From an uncultured Oscillibacter sp. (GTDB taxonomy: Bacteria > Bacillota > Clostridia > Oscillospirales > Oscillospiraceae), in contig NZ_UQXD01000008.1 in NCBI RefSeq assembly GCF_900544955.1, forward strand, positions 1 to 64,000: DNA of 64,000 nt. Direction: 5' to 3'. The translations under genes and the position numbers were made by a program. Under the pieces are notes generated by a model. It did no database searches, was not told where the DNA came from, and saw nothing but the letters and a program-made list of their open reading frames with translations. Below are positions 29,017-36,325 of this stretch, in pieces (positions within the stretch are counted from its first letter, which is position 1; each line of letters opens with the position of its first letter).

Positions 29017-29640
29017 GTGAGACGGTTGCCGGTCCTGCTGGCGGTCTGCCTGCTGCTGGCGGGCTGCGGGGCGGTCCCCCCGCCGGCGCCCGTTGCAGAG
29101 GCGTCTTTGCCGCTGGAATTGATGGAGGATCCCGGCGCGGAGACGGCGGTGGAATCCGCCGCAGCCTATGGGGACGTGACGGCCTCCGCGGTCCGCTGCC
29201 GCATGGAATAGGCGGACGTTCAGCCGGGACGCACGGTATCCGTCGCCGACCTGGACCTCCGGTTTCCCCGGATCTCCGGCGTGCCGGAGGCGGACGCGGT
29301 GAATCTGATGCTGCTGGACACGGCGCTGCAGACGGTGCGGTGGGATGCGACCGCCGCCAACGCGGCGGAGAGCTTCCGGCAGGAGGAGCGCATATGCGAG
29401 GAGATGGGCAGCGATTCCAAAGCGTTTTATCGGATGGCCTGGTCGGGGAGATGGAGTTCACCCCGCTGCTGTGCGATGGGCGCTATCTCTCGGTGCTGTA
29501 CGCCGGGAGGAATGCGGACGGCAACGGCGTAAATCTCCAGACGTATCCCCTGACCATCGACCTGGAACGGGCGGCCTGGACGGCGGGGCCCTCTCTCTCC
29601 GGTTTTGCTTTTTCAATTCCCTGGACGGGTACGGCCTTTG
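29017..29640 (+). pseudogene. Decayed lipoprotein gene (DUF3298/RsiV-like remnant)
   Basis: Starts at GTG 29017 with a clear lipoprotein signal (LLAVCLLLAGCG), but reading stops at TAG 29209-29211 after 64 residues. The same frame resumes at once and runs on with sensible sequence (PGRTVSVADLDLRFPRISG, then VNLMLLDTALQTV). Near 29432 the sense shifts by one base into another frame that carries LVGEMEFTPLLCDGRYLSVLYAG and TYPLTIDLERA, a pattern like the DUF3298/RsiV extracellular domain. After about 29590 the sense dissolves. So one nonsense mutation, one frameshift and a lost end. A sequencing error cannot explain all three. Family assignment is inference. Confidence 0.7.
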
Positions 29641-29661
29641 GAAAGTCCCCGGCGCCGGGGC

Positions 29662-29690
29662 TTGAAAAGCGCGCGAAATGCGGCTATACT
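29662..29690 (+). promoter_or_regulatory. Promoter of the HD-domain gene
   Basis: TTGAAA (29662-29667), 17 bases, TATACT (29685-29690), 38 bases before the start. Confidence 0.75.
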
Positions 29691-29728
29691 GGCAGAAACG
29701 GATTTTGAATACAAAAGGAGAGATCGCC

Positions 29729-30313
29729 ATGAAAACCTGCCCCCACCGCGCGGCGGCCCTGGCGCTGCTGCGCAAGTATAACGGAGAGCCCTTCCACATC
29801 CAGCATGCCCTGACGGTGGAGGGCGTGATGAGCTGGTACGCGGAGGAGCTGGGCCACGGCGCGGACCGGGACTTCTGGGCCACGGTGGGGCTGCTCCACG
29901 ACGTGGATTTTGAGCGGTGGCCGGAGGAGCACTGCAAAAAGGCCCCGGAGCTGCTGGCGGAGATCGGCTGCGGCGAGGAATTCGTCCGCGCCGTGTGCTG
30001 CCACGGCTACGGCCTCTGCTCCGACGTGGAGCCGGTCCACGAGATGGAGAAGGTCCTCTTTGCGGCGGACGAGCTGACGGGCCTCATCGGCGCGGCGGCC
30101 CTGATGCGGCCCAGCAAGAGCGTCTGCGATATGGAGGTCAGCTCCTTGAAAAAGAAGTTCAAGGACAAGAAGTTTGCCGCCGGCTGCTCCCGGGACGTCA
30201 TCCGGGAGGGGGCGGAGCGCCTGGGCTGGCCGCTGGAGGAGCTGATGGAGAAGACCATCCTGGCCATGCGGTCCTGCGAGGAGCGGATCAACGCCGAGCT
30301 GGAAGGGCTGTAA
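29729..30313 (+). CDS. HD-domain protein, probable phosphohydrolase
   Basis: A 194-residue cytosolic protein with an HD-type metal domain: His in HIQHALTVEG near residue 26, the doublet LLHDVDFERW near 57, a further His in AVCCHGYGLCSD near 93, and Asp in FAADELTGLIGAAA near 115. This order fits the HD superfamily of metal-dependent phosphohydrolases; relatives are annotated only generally. The start is ATG 29729 behind AAAAGGAGAG; an upstream start at 29678 would overlap the promoter. Single gene with a hairpin at its end. Substrate unknown. Confidence 0.82.
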   Translation: MKTCPHRAAALALLRKYNGEPFHIQHALTVEGVMSWYAEELGHGADRDFWATVGLLHDVDFERWPEEHCKKAPELLAEIGCGEEFVRAVCCHGYGLCSDVEPVHEMEKVLFAADELTGLIGAAALMRPSKSVCDMEVSSLKKKFKDKKFAAGCSRDVIREGAERLGWPLEELMEKTILAMRSCEERINAELEGL

Positions 30314-30317
30314 GACC

Positions 30318-30354
30318 ATCTCCCCGCGTTTTCCTTTGGAAAACGTGGGGAGAT
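30318..30354 (+). terminator. Hairpin after the HD-domain gene
   Basis: A 17-bp stem with one G-U pair (arms 30318-30334 and 30338-30354, loop TTT); only a short TTG tail, so efficiency is uncertain. Confidence 0.65.
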
Positions 30355-30397
30355 TTGCATTCTGCCGCCCTCCAAAGGCCTTTGGGCGGTACAGGCC

Positions 30398-30426
30398 TTG
30401 CCCAACCCGCCGGAAACCGCTATGCT
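30398..30426 (+). promoter_or_regulatory. Promoter of the LytTR pair
   Basis: TTGCCC (30398-30403), 17 bases, TATGCT (30421-30426), 30 bases before the LytTR start. Confidence 0.55.
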
Positions 30427-30455
30427 CAGGGTGTCGGCCGACAGAGGAGGGATTT

Positions 30456-30893
30456 ATGAAGATCACAGTGGAACACAGAGACGTGCCGGAGAACGAGGTG
30501 GTCCTGCGCTGCCGGGAGCTGGACGGGGAGATGCTCCACATCCTCTCGCTCCTGCGCTCCGGCATGCAGACCCTCTGCGCCTGGACGGAGGAGCGGGAGC
30601 CGGTGTTCCTCCGGCCCGGGGAAGTGCTGTACGCGGAGTCGGTGGAGGAGCGGACGTGGCTGTACTGCGAGGAGGCGGTGTGGCCCACGGCCCTGACCCT
30701 CTTGGAGCTGGAGAGCCGGTACGAGCCCCTGGGCTTTTGCCGGGCCAGCCGGTCCATGGTGGTGAATCTCCACGGCATCCGAAAGCTGCGCAGCTGCGCC
30801 GCTGGGCGGATTGAGGCCACCATGCGCAACGGCGAGCGGGTGTTGATCTCACGGCACTACGCGCCGCTTCTGCGGGAGCGGCTGGGCATGTAA
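30456..30893 (+). CDS. LytTR-domain DNA-binding protein
   Basis: A 145-residue transcription regulator with the LytTR beta-type DNA-binding domain over about 45-143 and no receiver domain. Recognisable parts are GEVLYAESVEERTWLY (the usual I-xYIE-x strand), TLLELESRYEPLGFCRASRSMVVNLHGIRKLR (the conserved F-R-hS-hhVN block) and GERVLISRHYAPLLRERLG at the end. The start is ATG 30456 behind AGAGGAGGG. It is 11 bases upstream of a four-helix membrane protein, an arrangement known for LytTR genes paired with DUF3021 membrane proteins in Firmicutes, where the membrane protein modulates the regulator. Confidence 0.87.
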   Translation: MKITVEHRDVPENEVVLRCRELDGEMLHILSLLRSGMQTLCAWTEEREPVFLRPGEVLYAESVEERTWLYCEEAVWPTALTLLELESRYEPLGFCRASRSMVVNLHGIRKLRSCAAGRIEATMRNGERVLISRHYAPLLRERLGM

Positions 30894-30904
30894 AGGAGGC
30901 GGCT

Positions 30905-31348
30905 ATGAGCGAATTTTTACAGGCGTACCGGTGGGGAATGGATGTGAAGCGGTACATGGGACTGTACTTTTTGTCCCTGGTGGGCGTCCGGGGGGCGGTG
31001 AGCCTGCTCCAGGGCAGCGGGCAGATGGCGGTTTGGACCGTCTTTCAAATGATGGCGGCCTGTCTGCTGCTGGCGCTGGCGGAGATGCCCCTCTTCCCGG
31101 ACCGGGAGCTGAGCCGGAGGGCGCTGGCGGGGCGCACCGCCGCGTGGGCGGCCCTGGCCAACGGGCTGTTCGCCGGGGGGGGCCTGGCGCTGGGGTGGTT
31201 TTCCGGCGTCCCCCTTTGGGGAGGGGCGGTGCTGGCGGCGCTGCTGGAGCTGGGCCTTTTGGCCGTGTGGGTGGGACGGCACGCCGCCCGGCGGCGGGAC
31301 ACCCGGACCCTGAACGAGAACCTGCGCCAGTTTCAGGGGGAGCCGTGA
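30905..31348 (+). CDS. Membrane partner of LytTR regulator (DUF3021-like)
   Basis: A 147-residue integral membrane protein with four predicted helices: about 15-34 (MGLYFLSLVGVRGAVSLL), 41-60, 76-98 and 102-125, then a basic cytoplasmic tail (RHAARRRDTRTLNENLRQFQ). Four-helix layout, size, basic tail ending in a short LNENL-type motif and position right after a LytTR gene fit DUF3021, although the primary sequence is divergent. ATG after AAAGGAGGCGG. Likely a membrane regulator or sensor for the LytTR protein, by analogy. Confidence 0.65.
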   Translation: MSEFLQAYRWGMDVKRYMGLYFLSLVGVRGAVSLLQGSGQMAVWTVFQMMAACLLLALAEMPLFPDRELSRRALAGRTAAWAALANGLFAGGGLALGWFSGVPLWGGAVLAALLELGLLAVWVGRHAARRRDTRTLNENLRQFQGEP

Positions 31349-31354
31349 GCTATT

Positions 31355-31409
31355 CCCCGCTTCGGCGGGGCATAAAAAAGAGGCCGCCGTTTCAAACGGC
31401 GGCCTCTTT
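31355..31409. terminator. Bidirectional terminator between LytTR pair and fakA
   Basis: Two stems: CCCCGC-TTCG-GCGGGG (31355-31370), then AAAGAGGCCGCCG/CGGCGGCCTCTTT (31377-31389 and 31397-31409) with A and T runs for both convergent units. Confidence 0.92.
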
Positions 31410-31412
31410 GGG

Positions 31413-33083
31413 TCATTCCATGGAGATGATATAGTAATAGACGGGTTGGCCGCCGGAGAGGACAGCCACCTCCGCGTCGGGACAGGCGGCCTCGAAGAGC
31501 TGTCCGGCCCGCTGGGCCTCCTCCTCGGTCACGTCCTCGCCGAAGTAGAGGGAGAGGAAGGAGGCGTCCCGCGCCACGGCGTCCGCCGCCAGCTGCTCCA
31601 GCAGGGCGTCCAGGGAGCTGCCGGTGCCGAAGAGTTTGCCCTCCTCCAGGGCCAGATAGTCCCCCTCCTTGATGGCGAAACCGTCAAAGTCGGAGTCCCG
31701 GGCGGCGTAGGTGATCTGGGCGGTGGTGACGGTGGAGAGGCTCTCGGTCATGGCGTCGGTGATGGCCTGGGCGTCTGGGGCCTCGAAATCCACGTTCATC
31801 ATGGCGGTGATGCCCTGGGGCACCGTCTTGGTGGGGATGACCACCACGTGCTTCTCCGTCAGGGCGCTGCACTGCTGGGCGGCCATGATGATGTTGCTGT
31901 TGTTGGGCAGAATGAACACAGTCTCGGCGGGGATTTTCTCCACCCCCGCCAGCAGGCTCTCGGTGGAGGGGTTCATGGTCTGCCCGCCGGAGACCACGCC
32001 GTCGGCGCCCAGGTCCCGGAACACGGCGGCCAGGCCCTCCCCGGCGCACACCGCCAGGAAGCCGTAGGCCTTCTCCGGCTGGGCGGGGGCCTGGGGCGCC
32101 TCCTGGGCCGCCTCCAGATCGTCCACGCTCTGGGCCGCCCTGCCGGCGGCCAGGTCGTCGGCCTGGGTGCGCATGTTCTCGATCTTGGCCAGCTCCAGGG
32201 TGCCGTACTTCTGGGCCTCGCTGAGGGCGCTGCCGGGGATGTCGGTGTGGACGTGGACCTTGAAGGCCTCGTCGTCCTCGCCGATCACCAGGCTGTCGCC
32301 GATGCCGGCGAGATAGGCCCGCAGCGGCTCCAGGGACTTCTCCACCGTCTTGCGGACAATGAACACCGTGTCGAAGGTGAAGGTGATGTCCTCGCCGGAG
32401 AGGGCGGCGAAATCCGCCTTCTCCTGGGCGGGGGCGCTCTCCGCCTCCGCTGTCTCCGGCAGCGGCTCGCCCCGCAGGGCCGCCAGCATCCCCTCCAGGA
32501 TCAGCAGGTAGCCCTTGCCGCCGGCGTCCACCACCCCGGCCTTTTTCAGCACCGGGTTCATCTCGATGGTCTGGGCCAGGGCCTCGTAGCCCTCCCGGAT
32601 GGCCTCCGCCAGCACGGCCTCCACGTCGGTCTCCCCGGCGGCGGCCGCGTCCACGGCCCGCTTGGCCGCCAGGCGGGACACGGTGAGGACGGTGCCCTCG
32701 GCGGGCTTCATCACCGCCTTATAGGCGGAGGAGACGCCCTCCTGCATGGCGGCGGCGAAGGCGGCGGCGTCGGCGCTCTCCCGGCCCTTCAGGCCCTTGG
32801 AGAGGCCCCGAAACAGCAGGGAGAGGATGACGCCGGAGTTGCCGCGGGCGCCCCGCAGCAGGGCGGAGGCGGTGAGGTCGGCGGCCTTGGTCAGCGTGGG
32901 GGGCTCGGTTTTGCGCAGCTCCGCCACGGCGGCGCCGATGGTCATGGACATGTTGGTGCCGGTGTCGCCGTCGGGGACGGGGAACACGTTCAGGTCGTTG
33001 ATGGCCTGCTTCTGGCCGGTGATAACGGCGGCGCCGTGGAGCATCATCTGCTTGAACAGCGCGCCGGTGATTTGTTCGTTCAT
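31413..33083 (-). CDS. fakA: Fatty acid kinase subunit FakA (DAK2/YloV family)
   Basis: Kinase of 556 residues that phosphorylates fatty acids bound to a FakB (DegV-type) carrier, feeding exogenous fatty acids into phospholipids. The N-terminal DhaL/DAK2 domain (about 1-200) shows the nucleotide/Mg motif NVFPVPDGDTGTNM near residue 33 and LLRGARGNSGVILSLL near 75. The C-terminal part (about 230-556) contains the YloV domain (VVSGGQTMNPSTESLLAGV and ILPNNSNIIMAA). It sits 16 bases after asp23, the widespread yloU-yloV order. RBS AAGGGAGGAACAG before the ATG. No fakB is in the window. Confidence 0.92.
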   Translation of the reverse strand: MNEQITGALFKQMMLHGAAVITGQKQAINDLNVFPVPDGDTGTNMSMTIGAAVAELRKTEPPTLTKAADLTASALLRGARGNSGVILSLLFRGLSKGLKGRESADAAAFAAAMQEGVSSAYKAVMKPAEGTVLTVSRLAAKRAVDAAAAGETDVEAVLAEAIREGYEALAQTIEMNPVLKKAGVVDAGGKGYLLILEGMLAALRGEPLPETAEAESAPAQEKADFAALSGEDITFTFDTVFIVRKTVEKSLEPLRAYLAGIGDSLVIGEDDEAFKVHVHTDIPGSALSEAQKYGTLELAKIENMRTQADDLAAGRAAQSVDDLEAAQEAPQAPAQPEKAYGFLAVCAGEGLAAVFRDLGADGVVSGGQTMNPSTESLLAGVEKIPAETVFILPNNSNIIMAAQQCSALTEKHVVVIPTKTVPQGITAMMNVDFEAPDAQAITDAMTESLSTVTTAQITYAARDSDFDGFAIKEGDYLALEEGKLFGTGSSLDALLEQLAADAVARDASFLSLYFGEDVTEEEAQRAGQLFEAACPDAEVAVLSGGQPVYYYIISME

Positions 33084-33099
33084 TCCTTCTGTTCCTCCC

Positions 33100-33450
33100 T
33101 TACAGGGTCATGGAGTCGACGCACACATCCACCGCTTTCACGGGGACGCCGGTGTTCTTGGTCACCACGTAGCGGACCTCGTTCATGATGGAGCGGCATA
33201 CTGCGGGGAGGTTGACGCCGTTTTCCACAATGATGTGGAGCTCGATGGAGATGGAGTTGTCGTCGTGGTACGTGATGCTGACGCCCTTGCTCATGGCCTC
33301 CCGGCGCAGCAGGTGTACCAGGCCGTCGGTCATGGAGCGGTAGGCCATGCCCTTGACGCCGAAGCAGTTTGTGGCGGCCATGCCCGTGATGTTGGAGAAC
33401 ACGGCGCTGCTGACGGAGACCTCGCCCTGATCAGACTTAAATTGAATCAT
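33100..33450 (-). CDS. Asp23/Gls24 family protein (YloU)
   Basis: A 116-residue cytosolic Asp23/Gls24 envelope-stress-related protein. The typical sequence is GEVSVSSAVFSNITGMAATNCFGVKGM near the N terminus, then the amphipathic VSITYHDDNSISIELHIIVENGVNLPAVCRSIMNEVRYVV and the closing VPVKAVDVCVDSM. The start is the ATG complementary to 33448-33450, behind AGAAAGGATG. First gene of an operon with fakA and preceded by a good promoter. Family members associate with membrane proteins in Staphylococcus; the role here is inferred only. Confidence 0.9.
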   Translation of the reverse strand: MIQFKSDQGEVSVSSAVFSNITGMAATNCFGVKGMAYRSMTDGLVHLLRREAMSKGVSITYHDDNSISIELHIIVENGVNLPAVCRSIMNEVRYVVTKNTGVPVKAVDVCVDSMTL

Positions 33451-33525
33451 GAGAACATCCTTTCTTTCCTGGTATAGATGGAGGGAACCGGAGGCCCCTT
33501 GGTAACTGCGTACTTTTGAGTACTT

Positions 33526-33554
33526 ATTATATACGATTCTTCGGTAAAGCACAA
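33526..33554 (-). promoter_or_regulatory. Promoter of asp23-fakA
   Basis: Minus strand TTGTGC (33554-33549), 17 bases, perfect TATAAT (33531-33526), about 75 bases before the asp23 start. Confidence 0.7.
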
Positions 33555-33891
33555 GTGGAAAAAGGGACAGAGGGGGAAGGGGGACGTTCGCGCAGTGGCG
33601 CGGGGCGGGGGACTCCGCGCCCCCGCGCCGGGTGCGCAGGTACCCCCGCTCCCCCACAGGGAGCGCAGCATCTCCTGCTCCGCGCTGCGCGCGGACGCCC
33701 CCGCCCTCACAGGGCGGACATCCCCCGCCCCCGCGGAGTGGGCCATCCCGGACAGGCGGAAGACCGCCGCCGGTCTCCATCCCCACGAATCCGCGCTTTG
33801 CAGAAGGAAAGTATTGAAATGCGCCGCAGATTGCCGTAAAATAGACAAAACGCCCTTCCGGCCGGGCCGGGAGAAGAAGAGGGAGACATGT
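33555..33891. other. GC-rich spacer between asp23 and rsmD
   Basis: A 337-base stretch without a convincing gene. The middle (about 33590-33750) is very GC-rich with many CCCCGC/GCGGGG words able to form local stems. The last 80 bases before rsmD are more ordinary. Open frames here lack an RBS and recognisable sequence. Confidence 0.55.
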
Positions 33892-34464
33892 ATGCGCGTG
33901 ATCACAGGCTCCGCCCGGGGCCGCAGACTGAAGGAGCTGGAGGGGATGGAGACCCGTCCCACCACCGACCGGGTGAAGGAGGGCATGTTCAGCATCCTCC
34001 AGTTCGACATTGAGGGCCGCCGGGTGCTGGACCTGTTTGCGGGCACCGGCCAGCTGGGCATCGAGTGCCTCAGCCGGGGGGCGGCCTCCGCCGTGTTTGT
34101 GGACCGGCGGCCCGACGCGGTGAAGCTCATCCGGGAGAACCTGCGGGTGACGCAGCTCCAGGACCGGGCCCGGGTGGTCCCCGGGGACTCCATGGAGTAC
34201 CTGGCCTCCCTGCGGGAGAAGTTCGACCTGGTGTTCCTGGACCCGCCCTACGCCGCGGGACTGCTGGAGCCGGCGCTGACCCGCCTCGCGGGGTTTGACA
34301 TTCTGGCGCCCCATGGTATAATTGTTGCGGAACACCCGGCGGACAGGGTCCTTCCGGCCCTGGCGCCGCCCTACCGCCTCCGCCGCACCTACCGGTACGG
34401 CAAGATCGGCCTGAGCGTGTACCGCCGGGACGCAAACCAAGAGAACGAGGAACAAGCCCCATGA
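33892..34464 (+). CDS. rsmD: 16S rRNA (guanine(966)-N2)-methyltransferase
   Basis: SAM-dependent methyltransferase of 190 residues that makes m2G966 in 16S rRNA during 30S assembly. Typical blocks are MRVITGSARGRRL at the start, TRPTTDRVKEGMFSIL (about 23-38), the SAM motif VLDLFAGTGQLGIECLSRGA (about 45-64), VDRRPDAVKLIREN and the catalytic LVFLDPPY near residue 119. The ATG at 33892 is behind AAGAGGGAGA; reading further upstream runs into the GC-rich spacer. It overlaps coaD by 4 bases, the common rsmD-coaD pairing. Confidence 0.95.
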   Translation: MRVITGSARGRRLKELEGMETRPTTDRVKEGMFSILQFDIEGRRVLDLFAGTGQLGIECLSRGAASAVFVDRRPDAVKLIRENLRVTQLQDRARVVPGDSMEYLASLREKFDLVFLDPPYAAGLLEPALTRLAGFDILAPHGIIVAEHPADRVLPALAPPYRLRRTYRYGKIGLSVYRRDANQENEEQAP

Positions 34465-34967
34465 AAACAGCCATTTGCTCCGGCAGCTTCGACCCCATCA
34501 CCCTGGGCCATCTGGACATCATCCGCCGCACCGCCGCCTCCTTTGGCCGGGTGTGCGTTTGCGTCAGCCCCAATGCGGAAAAGCGGAACCAGATGTTTAC
34601 GCCGGAGGAAAAGCTCCTCCTGGTGCGGACCGCCGTGGCGGACCTGGGAAATGTGGAGGCGGAGCTGTGGCCGGGACTGCTGGCGGACTTTGCCGTGGCC
34701 CACGGGGCCGGCGTCATCGTCCGGGGCGTCCGGAACGTGACGGATTTTGATGTGGAATACCAGATGGCGCTCATCAACCGGGGCATTTACCCGGAGCTGG
34801 AGACGCTGCTGCTGCCGGCCAGCCCGGCGTATCAGCACTTCAGTTCCTCCATGGCCCGGGAGATGATCCGCTACGGCCAGCCCCTGGAAAAATACCTGCC
34901 CGCGTCCATCATCTCCCTGGTGCGGCGCATGGCGGAGGAGAGGAAGGAACAAAGCGATGGCAAATGA
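34461..34967 (+). CDS. coaD: Pantetheine-phosphate adenylyltransferase
   Basis: Transfers AMP from ATP to 4'-phosphopantetheine, the penultimate step of coenzyme A synthesis. 168 residues, usual length. The nucleotidyltransferase TxGH motif is Thr14-His17 in SGSFDPITLGHLDII; other family parts are NAEKRNQMFTPEEK, VIVRGVRNVTDFDVEYQMA and the C-terminal SSSMAREMIRYG. The start overlaps the rsmD stop (ATGA), and the 3' end overlaps the next gene by 11 bases. Confidence 0.96.
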   Translation: MKTAICSGSFDPITLGHLDIIRRTAASFGRVCVCVSPNAEKRNQMFTPEEKLLLVRTAVADLGNVEAELWPGLLADFAVAHGAGVIVRGVRNVTDFDVEYQMALINRGIYPELETLLLPASPAYQHFSSSMAREMIRYGQPLEKYLPASIISLVRRMAEERKEQSDGK

Positions 34968-35484
34968 TATCAGCCGCCTGATCGATATGCTGTATGAGCG
35001 GATTGAGGACGCCAAGGCCCCGGCCCTGAAGCCCAACATGAGCATGGTGGACCGGGACGAGATGCTGGACCTGCTGGACGAGCTGCGGGCCCAGCTGCCG
35101 GTGGAGATCAAGCGGGCCCAGGAGCTGCTGGCCGCCCGGGAGAAATTTGTGGACGACGCCAAGCGGGACGTGGAGCGCATGATGCGCCAGGCGGAGCTGG
35201 AGGCCAAGACCAAGGTCTCCGAGAGCGAGGTGCTGTACGCCGCCAAGGAGAAGGCCCGGCAGATCGTGGCCCAGGCGGAGGAGCGCTCCCGCAAGCTCTA
35301 CCAGGTGGCCAACGAGTACGCCGAGGACGCCCTGGCCCGCACGGAGGAGGCCGTCCAGGCCGCCCTGGACGAGGTGAAGCAGTCCCGGGTCCAGTTCCGC
35401 ACCGCCTCCGCCGCCAAGATGCAGGCCCAGCGGGACAAGCTGGACGGAAAGACCGCCCCCGCGGCGCCCGCCGGGGAGGAGTGA
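34957..35484 (+). CDS. Coiled-coil protein of unknown function
   Basis: A 175-residue, almost fully helical, highly charged protein. A short N-terminal helix (DISRLIDMLYERIEDAKAP) is followed by MLDLLDELRAQLPVEIKRAQELLAAREKFVDDAKRD, then a long heptad-like stretch of Lys/Glu/Ala to about residue 160 (EEVLYAAKEKARQIVAQAEERSRK-type). No signal peptide or membrane helix. It resembles peripheral-stalk or V-ATPase E-like helices only in general character. It starts inside the end of coaD with AGGAAGG nearby, a position often held by such a protein in Clostridia. Function unknown. Confidence 0.75.
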   Translation: MANDISRLIDMLYERIEDAKAPALKPNMSMVDRDEMLDLLDELRAQLPVEIKRAQELLAAREKFVDDAKRDVERMMRQAELEAKTKVSESEVLYAAKEKARQIVAQAEERSRKLYQVANEYAEDALARTEEAVQAALDEVKQSRVQFRTASAAKMQAQRDKLDGKTAPAAPAGEE

Positions 35485-35596
35485 CCCCCTCCGCCGGGGC
35501 GGGGTGACCGTAATCGCGGAAAATTTGTAAAAAACGACGAAAAATCCGGTGGAACTTTTTGGCGAAACCCAAGATTTTGAGATACCGATGGGAATA

Positions 35597-35644
35597 GAAC
35601 ACCCGACGGCACAAGATGTTGTGCCGTCGGGTGTTCTTGATTTT
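35597..35644 (+). terminator. 18-bp perfect hairpin upstream of the dcw cluster
   Basis: Arms 35597-35614 and 35619-35636 pair without mismatch around loop GATG, followed by TTGATTTT. Most likely the terminator of the rsmD-coaD operon, although it lies 113 bases after the last stop. Confidence 0.7.
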
Positions 35645-35751
35645 ACGTAAACCGGGGGAGGAACCTCGAACGCCTGTTTTATTCCTGCCGATTTTGCCGA
35701 TTTTTGCGGATTTTCAGCCGTTTTTGCGGGTTTCCTGACCGAAAAAAATCC

Positions 35752-35780
35752 TTGCAATTCCGGGAATATTTTCGTATACT
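35752..35780 (+). promoter_or_regulatory. Promoter of the dcw (mraZ) operon
   Basis: TTGCAA (35752-35757), 17 bases, TATACT (35775-35780); about 95 bases before the mraZ start. Confidence 0.75.
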
Positions 35781-35790
35781 CAAATCATTG

Positions 35791-35815
35791 GTGGGGAAAA
35801 GTGGGTAAAAGGTGC
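35791..35815 (+). promoter_or_regulatory. MraZ operator repeats
   Basis: GTGGGGAAAA and GTGGGTAAAA are adjacent 10-base repeats followed by a partial third GGTGC. MraZ is known to bind TGGGN units with 5-base spacers in its own promoter, and here they lie just downstream of the -10 box, so autorepression is expected. Confidence 0.7.
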
Positions 35816-35875
35816 AACCGGGTGCCAGACGAGTCCCATTCAAACCCAAAAAGCGGGGAAAAGGGGGGCGGATCC

Positions 35876-36319
35876 ATGGCGCGGCTGCTGGGGAAATCCA
35901 ACAACAGCATCGACTCCAAGGGCCGCCTGGTCATTCCCTCCGCCATGCGGGAGGCACTGGGGGACACCTTCACCATCACCATCGGCGCGGAGCACTGCCT
36001 GACCATCTATCCCCAGGCGAAGTGGGAGCAGATGTCCGACGAGATGGACGAGCTCAGCTACACCGAGGCCCGGGCGCTGACACTGCTGTACGCCAACGCC
36101 GTCCAGTGTGAGCCGGACGCCCAGGGGCGGGTGCTGATCCCCGCCAATTTGCGCGCCCATGCGGGACTGAAGAAGACGGCGACCATCGTGGGACTGAACT
36201 CCTTTGCGGAAATCTGGGACGAGCAGACCTGGACCGAGCGGGAGCGGCGGATGCTGGAGAGCGACGACATGGCGGCCGCCATGGACGCCCTGGCCCGCGC
36301 CCGCAGAAACCGGGGGTAA
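35876..36319 (+). CDS. mraZ: Transcriptional regulator MraZ
   Basis: DNA-binding regulator heading the division/cell-wall cluster, 147 residues. Two AbrB-like DxxxR repeats are present: SIDSKGRLVIPSAMREALG (about 11-29) and CEPDAQGRVLIPANLRAHAGL (about 78-98). The start ATG is at 35876 behind AAAAGGGGGG; reading further upstream would take in the promoter region. It lies 6 bases upstream of rsmH. Family members repress their own operon through the TGGG repeats found upstream. Confidence 0.95.
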   Translation: MARLLGKSNNSIDSKGRLVIPSAMREALGDTFTITIGAEHCLTIYPQAKWEQMSDEMDELSYTEARALTLLYANAVQCEPDAQGRVLIPANLRAHAGLKKTATIVGLNSFAEIWDEQTWTERERRMLESDDMAAAMDALARARRNRG

Positions 36320-36325
36320 GGGACC

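Larger units (their letters stand above)
35485..35875 (+). other. Spacer and regulatory region upstream of mraZ
   Basis: A 391-base gene-free stretch. It contains the 18-bp hairpin at 35597-35636, an AT-rich section with repeated GATTTT/GGATTTT words (35680-35725), the mraZ promoter at 35752-35780 and TGGG repeats just after it. Confidence 0.7.

Noticed and set aside
33451..34455. Extension of the Asp23 frame upstream across the rsmD region on the minus strand
   Set aside because: The added part is antisense to rsmD and the GC-rich spacer; Asp23 has a clear ATG and RBS at 33450.
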